From: Coriobacteriaceae bacterium
GTDB taxonomy: Bacteria > Actinomycetota > Coriobacteriia > Coriobacteriales > Coriobacteriaceae
Length of the DNA stretch: 64,000 nt
Direction: 5' to 3'
Assembly (NCBI GenBank): GCA_902364645.1
Contig: CABJEP010000011.1
Location: 1 to 64,000, forward strand
The notes beneath the pieces are model-generated. The model saw only the letters and a list, made by a program, of their open reading frames with translations, made no database searches and was not told the DNA's origin. The position numbers and the translations under genes are program-made. Numbering within the stretch: position 1 is the stretch's first letter; each line of letters starts with the position of its first letter. This document shows, piece after piece, positions 1-6,329 of the stretch.

Positions 1-465
1 CGGTCGGCGGCCCGTTCTGGGCGCGCCTCAATCGTAGCCCGAGACGGTCCCGGGCTGACAATTTCGACTGTAATGGACGTTCTTAAACGACTAGTCGAAA
101 AAGAACGTCCCCAATGACTAGCCATTTAAGAACGTCCCCAATAACTACTTTGCTAGAGCATATCGCTCGCCATTAGTCAAGGCATAGCTGTTTAAACGAA
201 ATAGCCTCAGTCTCAGCACGTTTGCATCTGTTTAAAAGCGGTAATAATGACAGCATGCGCATATCCGTCGTGTAAGTATTGGTTGGGTATCAGTTATCAG
301 CGGCAGATCAGCCAATGATGCCGGAATGTAATCAACTTGTAACAAATTAAGACGTTTAAACAAATAATGCTACCTTTTGCAGTTTTTCAAACAATTCTGC
401 TGTATTTGCAGCTATACTCCATAACTGTCGTGTAGGAATTACGTAGACAAAAAGGAGGTTATGTG
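1..465. other. Intergenic region upstream of the PTS operon
   Basis: No gene is supported here. A possible 3' end of an off-window gene cannot be judged from the first 80 bases. The stretch holds the GGACGTTCTT-type inverted repeat described separately at 75-140, then an AT-rich promoter region. A TATACT hexamer at 413-418 is a plausible -10 for the PTS operon, but no good -35 stands 17 bases upstream. I see no sigma-54 type -24/-12 element. Confidence 0.5.
75..140. repeat. GGACGTTCTT / AAGAACGTCC palindromic repeat
   Basis: GGACGTTCTT at 75-84 pairs perfectly with AAGAACGTCC at 101-110 around a GACTAGTC centre. A further AAGAACGTCCCCAAT copy follows at 128-142. The same family occurs at 3761-3801, and a variant (GGGGACAGACTTAAATGAG) forms the ends of the element at 43904-44165. 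It behaves like a dispersed intergenic REP-type repeat. No associated transposase lies in the window. Confidence 0.7.
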
Positions 466-1455
466 ATGGTAAGTATTGTTCTTGCTAGCCATGGTGACTT
501 GGCGGCTGGAATCAAGCAGACGGGCTCGATGGTCTTTGGCGATCAGCCGTCTGTAGCCGTGGTCTCGCTCGAGCCGAGCATGGGCCCCGACGACTTCCGA
601 GCCAAGGTCGAGGAAGCAGTCGCTTCCTTCGAGGACCAGGAGCAGGTGCTCTTCCTCGTTGATCTGTGGGGCGGCACGCCCTTCAACCAGATCAGCGGTC
701 TCATCGAGGGCCATGATTCCTGGGCTATCGTCACCGGTGTCAACCTGCCTATGCTCATCGAGGCATATTCGCAGCGCTTTGACGCAAAGAACACTGCACA
801 TGCGATCGCAAAACATCTCGTGACTGAGGCTAAGGCCGGCGTGCGCGTCAAGCCCGAGTCTCTGGAGCCCGAGGAGAAGAAGCCGGCTGCGGCCGCCGCT
901 GCTCCTGCGGGTGCCATTCCTCCGGGAACGGTGATCGGCGACGGGCACATCAAGATCGCCCACGTCCGTATCGACACGCGTCTGCTGCATGGTCAGGTGG
1001 CCACCACGTGGACCAAGCAGATCAACCCCAACCGCATCATCGTGGTCTCCGACGGCGTTGCTCACGACGAGCTCCGCAAGACCATGATCGAGCAGGCTGC
1101 CCCTCCGGGAGTCCACGCCAACGTCGTGCCCATCAAGAAGATGGCCGAGGTCGTCAAGGACACGCGCTTTGGCGACACCAAGGCGATGCTGCTCTTCGAG
1201 AACCCGCAGGATCTGCTCAGGGCCATCGAGGCCGGCGTCGACATCAAGGAAGCCAACATCGGTTCCATGGCCCACTCCAAGGGCAAGGTCGTCGTCACTA
1301 ACGCCGTCGCCATGGGCGATGACGACGTCAAGACCATCGAGGCTCTCAAGGCCAAGGGCGTCAAGTTCGAGGTCCGCAAGGTTCCTTCGGATTCCTCCGA
1401 GGATCTCGACGCCATGTTGAAGAAAGCTAAGGCCGAACTGGCCGCTCAAGCATAG
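466..1455 (+). CDS. manX: Mannose-family PTS fused EIIAB component
   Basis: Cytoplasmic phosphotransfer subunit of a mannose-class PTS. It accepts phosphate from HPr and passes it to the sugar brought in by the EIIC/EIID pair. The N-terminal EIIA domain begins with the active-site motif ASHGDLA (His at about residue 9). An Ala/Pro-rich linker near residues 135-155 leads to an EIIB domain whose RIDTRLLHGQV motif carries the second phosphorylated His. About 330 residues is normal for a fused ManX. I chose ATG 466 rather than GTG 463 because AAAGGAGG at 451-458 is then well spaced. It is followed after 18 bases by manY, giving a three-gene operon. The substrate (mannose, glucose, N-acetylhexosamine or other) cannot be told from sequence. 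Confidence 0.95.
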   Translation: MVSIVLASHGDLAAGIKQTGSMVFGDQPSVAVVSLEPSMGPDDFRAKVEEAVASFEDQEQVLFLVDLWGGTPFNQISGLIEGHDSWAIVTGVNLPMLIEAYSQRFDAKNTAHAIAKHLVTEAKAGVRVKPESLEPEEKKPAAAAAAPAGAIPPGTVIGDGHIKIAHVRIDTRLLHGQVATTWTKQINPNRIIVVSDGVAHDELRKTMIEQAAPPGVHANVVPIKKMAEVVKDTRFGDTKAMLLFENPQDLLRAIEAGVDIKEANIGSMAHSKGKVVVTNAVAMGDDDVKTIEALKAKGVKFEVRKVPSDSSEDLDAMLKKAKAELAAQA

Positions 1456-1473
1456 TAAAGGAGGGTCCGATAC

Positions 1474-2292
1474 ATGTCTGCAATCACTATTCTGCTTGTT
1501 GCGATTGTCGCGTTGCTTGCCGGTATGGAAGGCATTCTGGATGAGTTCCAGTTCCATCAGCCGCTCGTGGCATGCACGCTTATCGGTCTCGTAACCGGTC
1601 ACCTTCAGGAGGGCATCCTCCTGGGCGGTTCGCTCCAGATGATGGCCCTTGGCTGGGCTAACGTCGGCGCCGCCGTCGCGCCTGACGCCGCTCTGGCCTC
1701 GGTCGCTTCTTCGATCATCATGGTGCTCGCCCTCAACGGTGGCGCCACTGATTCGGCCAAGGCCGTTACCGCCGCTATCGCCGTCGCCGTCCCGCTGTCG
1801 GTCGCTGGCCTGTTCCTGACCATGATCTGCCGTACCCTGGCTACCGCTATGGTTCACGGCATGGACGCCTGCGCCGAGAAGGGCGACTTCGCCGGCATCG
1901 AGCGTTGGCAGTACGCCGGCATCCTCATGCAGGGTGTTCGTATCGCCATCCCGGCAGTACTTCTGTGCATCATCCCGGCCGAGGCCGTTACCAACGCGCT
2001 TAACGCTATGCCCGATTGGCTGTCCGGCGGCATGGCTGTCGGCGGCGGCATGGTCGCTTCCGTCGGTTACGCCATGGTCATCAACATGATGGCCACCAAG
2101 GAGACCTGGCCGTTCTTCATCCTCGGCTTTGTCCTTGCTGCCATCCCTCAGCTCACGCTGATCGCCCTTGGCCTCATCGGTATCTCCCTTGCCCTCATCT
2201 ACCTTGGCCTTAAGGATCTGGCCAAGCAGGGTGGCGGCATGGGCGGTGGCTCCGGTGACCCGCTCGGCGACATTCTGAACGATTACGAGTAG
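1474..2292 (+). CDS. manY: Mannose-family PTS EIIC component
   Basis: Integral membrane subunit forming the sugar channel of a mannose-class PTS together with EIID. The 272-residue protein is hydrophobic throughout and starts with a membrane segment. It carries the family-typical region around residues 30-60 (LVTGHLQEGILLGGSLQM) and a Gly-rich tail. An AAAGGAGGG ribosome site lies just upstream of ATG 1474. The gene sits between manX (18 bases upstream) and manZ (16 bases downstream), so the three are almost certainly co-transcribed. Confidence 0.95.
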   Translation: MSAITILLVAIVALLAGMEGILDEFQFHQPLVACTLIGLVTGHLQEGILLGGSLQMMALGWANVGAAVAPDAALASVASSIIMVLALNGGATDSAKAVTAAIAVAVPLSVAGLFLTMICRTLATAMVHGMDACAEKGDFAGIERWQYAGILMQGVRIAIPAVLLCIIPAEAVTNALNAMPDWLSGGMAVGGGMVASVGYAMVINMMATKETWPFFILGFVLAAIPQLTLIALGLIGISLALIYLGLKDLAKQGGGMGGGSGDPLGDILNDYE

Positions 2293-2308
2293 GAGGGGAG
2301 TGATACAT

Positions 2309-3229
2309 ATGGCAGAGAACAAGATTCAGCTCACCAAGGCTGACCGTAAGAAGGTTTGCTTCCGTCATCAGTTCCTTCAGGGCTCGTGGAACTACGAGCG
2401 TATGCAGAACGGCGGCTGGTGCTTCGCAATGATCCCTGCGATCAAGAAGCTCTACACCAGCAAGGATGACCAGATTGCCGCTCTTAAGCGCCACCTGGAG
2501 TTCTATAACACCCACCCCTATGTTTCCGCCCCCGTCATTGGCGTTACCCTCGCCCTCGAGGAGGAGCGCGCCAACGGTGCTCCGATTGACGACGTCGCCA
2601 TTCAGGGCGTCAAGGTCGGTATGATGGGCCCGCTCGCCGGCGTCGGCGACCCCGCCTTCTGGTTCACCCTTCGCCCGATTCTGGGCGCACTGGGCGCTTC
2701 CCTGGCCCTGTCCGGCAGCATCGCCGGTCCGCTGCTGTTCTTCTTCGCGTGGAACATCATCCGTTACGCCTTCCTGTGGTACACGCAGGAGTTTGGCTAC
2801 AAGGTCGGCTCCTCCATCGCCAAGGACCTCTCCGGCGGTCTGATGGGCAAGGTCACCGAGGGTGCTTCCATCCTGGGTATGTTCATCATCGGCGCCCTGG
2901 TCGAGCGCTGGGTGTCCATCTCCTTCACTCCGGTCGTCTCCAAGGTCACGCAGTCCGCTGGCGCCTATATCGACTGGGCCAACCTGCCCGCCGGTTCTGA
3001 GGGCATCAAGCAGGCATTGACGATGTACAGCTCTGTCGGTGCCAACGCACTCGACCCGGTGAAGGTCACCACGCTTCAGGCCAACCTCGATCAGCTCATC
3101 CCCGGCCTTGCCGCCGTGTGCCTGACCCTTCTGGTCTGCAAGCTCCTCAAGAAGAAGGTCAGCCCGATCGTCATCATCCTGGCTCTCTTCGCCGTCGGCA
3201 TCATCGGTCGCGTCTGCGGCTTCATGTAA
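2309..3229 (+). CDS. manZ: Mannose-family PTS EIID component
   Basis: Membrane partner of EIIC in the mannose-class PTS. The protein begins MAENKIQLTKADRKK and contains the family signature FLQGSWNYERMQNGGW near residues 25-40. A conserved soluble N-terminal half with the MMGPLAGVGDP motif near residue 110 precedes C-terminal membrane helices that end RVCGFM. A GTG at 2300 is also in frame, but AGGAGGGG at 2291-2298 overlaps or abuts it and is properly spaced only for ATG 2309. It is the last PTS gene; a hairpin follows before the DUF956 gene. Confidence 0.95.
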   Translation: MAENKIQLTKADRKKVCFRHQFLQGSWNYERMQNGGWCFAMIPAIKKLYTSKDDQIAALKRHLEFYNTHPYVSAPVIGVTLALEEERANGAPIDDVAIQGVKVGMMGPLAGVGDPAFWFTLRPILGALGASLALSGSIAGPLLFFFAWNIIRYAFLWYTQEFGYKVGSSIAKDLSGGLMGKVTEGASILGMFIIGALVERWVSISFTPVVSKVTQSAGAYIDWANLPAGSEGIKQALTMYSSVGANALDPVKVTTLQANLDQLIPGLAAVCLTLLVCKLLKKKVSPIVIILALFAVGIIGRVCGFM

Positions 3230-3285
3230 GCACGCTTCGGCTTAAGACCGAGAGTTGCTAGGCAAGGGCTTTTGAGCCATTGAAA

Positions 3286-3330
3286 CGGACCGCACCCGGT
3301 GGGTACACTGGATGCGGTCCGATTGTTTTA
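3286..3330 (+). terminator. Terminator-like hairpin after manZ
   Basis: CGGACCGCA near 3286 pairs with TGCGGTCCG near 3313-3321, followed by the T-rich ATTGTTTTATTT. The hairpin also contains GGGTACACTG (3301-3310), which resembles the -10 motif seen before many genes here. The site may therefore both end the PTS transcript and start the DUF956 transcript. Confidence 0.6.
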
Positions 3331-3349
3331 TTTGGAGGGCGAGGCGCGC

Positions 3350-3748
3350 ATGGCGCAATCACAGAACAGCACGGTCGATCTGGCAACGCCGGCAACCTGC
3401 CTGATGGGGCTTACCAGTCACGGTAACGTGATGGTGGGCAATAAGGCGTTTGAGTACTATAACGAGCGTAATCCCGAGGATTATATCCAAATCCCGTGGG
3501 ACGAGGTCGACTATATTGCCGCCGAGGTTTTGCGCGGCACCAAGAAGATTACGCGTTTTGCCATCTTCACCAAGGACAACGGCCACTTTACGTTTTCGAC
3601 GCGCGACGATAAAGAGACGCTTCGCGCGGTCCGTAAGTACGTCGACGAGGATAAGCTCGTGCGTTCGCCCGACTTTATCGATGTGACGGCCAAGGGCGCC
3701 AAGAGCATCCCCTCCGTTATCAAAAACCTTTTCCACAAAGGCAAGTAG
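3350..3748 (+). CDS. DUF956 (ManO-like) protein linked to the mannose PTS
   Basis: Small soluble protein of about 132 residues that I recognise as the DUF956 family, which is commonly encoded next to mannose-class PTS operons (called ManO in lactic acid bacteria) and thought to modulate them. The fold looks like a PH/GRAM-type beta sheet: the stretch around IPWDEVDYIAAEV and FAIFTKDNGHFTFSTRDD alternates hydrophobic and polar residues, followed by a helical C-terminus. Start ATG 3350 is preceded by TTGGAGGG. It lies 120 bases after manZ with a hairpin in between, so it may be only partly co-transcribed. Confidence 0.85.
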   Translation: MAQSQNSTVDLATPATCLMGLTSHGNVMVGNKAFEYYNERNPEDYIQIPWDEVDYIAAEVLRGTKKITRFAIFTKDNGHFTFSTRDDKETLRAVRKYVDEDKLVRSPDFIDVTAKGAKSIPSVIKNLFHKGK

Positions 3749-3760
3749 TCGTTGGGTTGT

Positions 3761-3801
3761 CATTGGGGACGTTCTTAAACGACTAGTCATTAAAGAACGT
3801 C
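3761..3801. repeat. Second copy of the GACGTTCTT palindromic repeat
   Basis: CATTGGGGACGTTCTTAAAC is followed by GACTAGTC and AAGAACGTC, so GACGTTCTT at 3768-3776 pairs with 3793-3801. It is the same family as the repeat at 75-140. Confidence 0.7.
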
Positions 3802-3854
3802 GCAGATGACTATCTCGAAGAGCGGTTATGCGCTGCATGGTAGTGGCGCAAATC

Positions 3855-3863
3855 TGCTACACT
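3855..3863 (+). promoter_or_regulatory. Putative -10 region of the tRNA-Arg gene
   Basis: TGCTACACT lies 11 bases before the tRNA. The identical nonamer occurs on the opposite strand at 14512-14520, before the kinase operon. No convincing -35 is visible. Confidence 0.4.
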
Positions 3864-3873
3864 AATACAACAT

Positions 3874-3949
3874 GCCTCCGTAGCTCAGGGGATAGAGCAC
3901 CGCTCTCCTAAAGCGGGTGTCGACGGTTCGAATCCGCCCGGGGGCACCA
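3874..3949 (+). tRNA. tRNA-Arg (anticodon CCU)
   Basis: A 76-base cloverleaf with encoded CCA. Acceptor GCCTCCG pairs with CGGGGGC, the D arm is GCTC/GAGC, the anticodon stem is CCGCT/AGCGG around loop CTCCTAA giving anticodon CCT, and the T loop is TTCGAAT. The T stem has one A-C mismatch. It reads AGG codons. The 3' half is duplicated directly downstream (see repeats). Confidence 0.93.
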
Positions 3950-3995
3950 GAGATTTGCCGAGCCCGGTACCACCACGGTGCCGGGCTCTTCTGGT
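3927..3995 (+). repeat. 69-bp direct repeat, copy 1 (tRNA 3' end plus trailer)
   Basis: This stretch comprises the last 23 bases of tRNA-Arg and a following hairpin (AGCCCGGTACC/GGTGCCGGGCT) with a CTTCTGGT tail. It is identical to 4055-4123. Confidence 0.9.
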
Positions 3996-4000
3996 CTAAG

Positions 4001-4027
4001 GGCCGGATTCGGACCGTCGACACCCGC
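4001..4027 (-). repeat. Inverted partial tRNA-Arg fragment
   Basis: Read on the minus strand this is an almost exact copy of tRNA positions 3913-3938 (GCGGGTGTCGACGG followed by a T-loop-like segment). It sits between the two direct copies of the tRNA 3' end. Confidence 0.75.
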
Positions 4028-4054
4028 GTCACTCATTTCCCCGCGGGGGGAGTT

Positions 4055-4123
4055 TTCGAATCCGCCCGGGGGCACCAGAGATTTGCCGAGCCCGGTACCA
4101 CCACGGTGCCGGGCTCTTCTGGT
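4055..4123 (+). repeat. 69-bp direct repeat, copy 2 (att-like tRNA 3' duplication)
   Basis: Identical to 3927-3995 at an offset of exactly 128 bases. A duplicated tRNA 3' end is the classical footprint of a tyrosine-integrase attachment site. No integrase or cargo lies between the copies, so this could be a collapsed or empty att scar, or a local tandem duplication. Confidence 0.75.
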
Positions 4124-4157
4124 TTAAAGGTATACCGTGGTTTTCGCTACTTCAGAT

Positions 4158-4195
4158 GAAGAAAGCGCCCGTTTGCAGGGGGAGCAAACGGGCGC
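4158..4195 (-). terminator. Rho-independent terminator of the pknB operon
   Basis: GCGCCCGTTTGC and GCAAACGGGCGC (4165-4195) form a perfect 12-bp stem. On the minus strand it is followed by TTTCTTC, just after the end of pknB. Confidence 0.85.
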
Positions 4196-4247
4196 AATTG
4201 AGCGAATGTATTTACGTCAGCAGCCGCTGTGGGCAACGTCTTGATGA

Positions 4248-6197
4248 CTAGTTGGTCGTACCGGAATCGTCGCCTGAATCAGTACCAGAGCCAGAAATCG
4301 AAACCGTCAACGTGATCGTGCTGTCGGTAGACTGCTTGCCGGTGGGGGAGACGCCCGTAACGGTGGCGTTTTCGTTGCCGCTCACGGGGTTACCGTTCTG
4401 ATCGCAGAATGCGATGTTGTAGAACCCGGCGTTGTTGAGCGCGGTAACGGCGGCGGAGATGCTCTTGCCGTACAGGTTGCCCGGAACGCTGGCTTTGCCG
4501 GACTTCTTGGCAATGACGACGGTAATCGTGGCGCCAGGCTTCTGCTTGCCGCTGGGGTTCCAGCTAATCACGGTGCCCTCGGTAACCGAATCGTTCTCCT
4601 GGTAGCTCACGTCGACGCCAAAGCCTGCCATATCGAGGGCGTTGCGCGCCTGGGCCTCGGTCATGTCGGTCAGATCGGGGACGGAGGTGGTGTCAGGACC
4701 GCTGGAGACCTTGTACGAGATGGTCGTGCCCTTCTCGACTTCCTTACCGGGTTCGGTGCCCTGCTCAAAGACCTGGCCCTCATCGGCCTCGTTGGCCTCC
4801 TCGGAGGCGTTGCCCTTCAGGCCAACGCTTGCCAGCGCGGCTTCTGCCTGGTCCTTGGTCAGGCCGACAAGCCGGGGAACCTCAACCTTCTCGGAGGGCT
4901 TGGGGCCCTTGGAGATTACCAGGTTCACCTTGGTGCCCTTGGCCTTCTTGGTTTTGCCGTTGGGCGTCTGCTCGGCGACCTTGCCCTCGTCGATATCGTC
5001 GTTGTAGCTTTGGTCGATGGTGCCGACCTCGAGGCCGGCTTCCTTGATCTGCTCGACGGCAGTCTGCTGGTCCTTGCCCAGCACATCGGGCACGGTGACC
5101 TGCTCGCCGCCAAAGAGTCCTGTGGCAAAGGCCACCACGATGCCGATGACGGCAACGGCTGCCACCACGGCGGCGATGATCTTGTTCTTGTTGGATTTGG
5201 GCTTTTCGACCTCGTAGGAGCCGGTGGAGCCCGAAACCGAGCTACGGGCGGTATTCTGGCCGCTCACGCCCGAGACGGGACGCACCATGGCGCGCGTCTG
5301 ATCGGAAAGCTCGCGAGTCTTGGTGGCGCCCAGCTCGCCGGGGGCACCGATGATGCGCGTGGGCTCCGAGATGTTGACGGCACGGCCCGACAGGTAGCTG
5401 TTGAGCACCTGACGAAGCTCGTCGGCGGTCTGGAAGCGGTTTGCCGGGTCCTTCTCCATGCACTTGAGGATGATGCGCTCAAGGTCGGCGTCGACACCGG
5501 AGTTGATCTGGCTCGGTGGAATAGGCAGCTCGTTGACCTGCTTGAGTGCGACCGAGATAGCGTCGTCACCGTCAAAGGGAACGCGGCCGGTGGCGCACTC
5601 ATACATCACGACGCCCAGCGAGTAGATATCCGAGGTGGGGCCGAGGTCCTGACCACGGGTCTGCTCGGGGCTGACGTAGTGGGCGGTTCCCAGCACGTTG
5701 TTGTCTTGCGTGAGGTGGCTGTTCTTGGCGCGCGCGATGCCAAAGTCCATCACCTTGATGTTGCCGTCGGGCAGCACCATGATGTTCTGCGGCTTAATGT
5801 CGCGGTGGATGATCTCGTGCTTGTGAGCGACCGAAAGCGCGGAGCTGATCTGCGAGCCGATCTGGGCGACCTTCTTGGGGTCGAGGGCGCCGTGGCTCTT
5901 GATGCCGCTCTTAAGGTCGGTACCGCGCAGGTACTCCATGACGATGTAATAGGTGTCGCCGTCCTTGCCCCAATCGTAGACGCCCACGATATAGGGGGAG
6001 GAGAGACCGGCTGCTGCCTGGGCCTCCTGCTTAAAGCGCGCGGCGAAGGTTGCGTCACCGGCATACTGCGGCAGCATGATCTTGACGGCTACCGTGCGGT
6101 CGAGGACCTGGTCCTGTGCACGGTAGACGGTCGCCATGCCGCCTGTTCCCACCTTATCCTTGAGGAGGTATCTTCCCCCGAGGACCCTCTGTTCCAT
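4248..6197 (-). CDS. pknB: PASTA-domain serine/threonine kinase PknB
   Basis: Membrane receptor kinase that senses peptidoglycan fragments or lipid II through extracellular PASTA domains and phosphorylates growth and division proteins. The kinase domain spans about residues 8-270, with glycine loop VGTGGMATVY, Lys39, HRDIKPQN (Asp133) and DFG (Asp151). A membrane helix at about 339-362 is followed by four PASTA repeats from about residue 366; the fourth is divergent. The C-terminus is Ser/Thr/Gly/Asp-rich. I start at MEQRVLGG (ATG 6197) because AGGAG lies at the right distance; an in-frame ATG five codons earlier overlaps that site. It is the last gene of the minus-strand operon, 132 bases after rodA-pbpA, and is followed by a strong terminator. 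Confidence 0.96.
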   Translation of the reverse strand: MEQRVLGGRYLLKDKVGTGGMATVYRAQDQVLDRTVAVKIMLPQYAGDATFAARFKQEAQAAAGLSSPYIVGVYDWGKDGDTYYIVMEYLRGTDLKSGIKSHGALDPKKVAQIGSQISSALSVAHKHEIIHRDIKPQNIMVLPDGNIKVMDFGIARAKNSHLTQDNNVLGTAHYVSPEQTRGQDLGPTSDIYSLGVVMYECATGRVPFDGDDAISVALKQVNELPIPPSQINSGVDADLERIILKCMEKDPANRFQTADELRQVLNSYLSGRAVNISEPTRIIGAPGELGATKTRELSDQTRAMVRPVSGVSGQNTARSSVSGSTGSYEVEKPKSNKNKIIAAVVAAVAVIGIVVAFATGLFGGEQVTVPDVLGKDQQTAVEQIKEAGLEVGTIDQSYNDDIDEGKVAEQTPNGKTKKAKGTKVNLVISKGPKPSEKVEVPRLVGLTKDQAEAALASVGLKGNASEEANEADEGQVFEQGTEPGKEVEKGTTISYKVSSGPDTTSVPDLTDMTEAQARNALDMAGFGVDVSYQENDSVTEGTVISWNPSGKQKPGATITVVIAKKSGKASVPGNLYGKSISAAVTALNNAGFYNIAFCDQNGNPVSGNENATVTGVSPTGKQSTDSTITLTVSISGSGTDSGDDSGTTN

Positions 6198-6329
6198 TCC
6201 TGCTCCTAACATAACTATTCGCTCAACGATGTGTGTAGTACCTACGATGTGGCCGCTGGGGCCGTGTGGCGCGTTGCCGCTAACTCTTCGGCCGCGGCGC
6301 GCCTCGGGTGTCCGATTCGATCATGGGCA

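Noticed and set aside
1..60. C-terminal end of an upstream gene
   Set aside because: Two frames reach stops within this stretch and neither can be recognised from so few codons.
300..465. Sigma-54 promoter for the mannose PTS
   Set aside because: No TGGCAC-N5-TTGC-type -24/-12 element is present, and no LevR-like activator is adjacent.
439..2322. A 627-residue minus-strand open frame across manX and manY
   Set aside because: Antisense shadow rich in His, Asp and Gly; both PTS genes on the plus strand are clear.
3917..4159. An 80-residue open frame covering the tRNA-Arg 3' region
   Set aside because: It is a translation of the tRNA and its duplicated trailer, not a gene.
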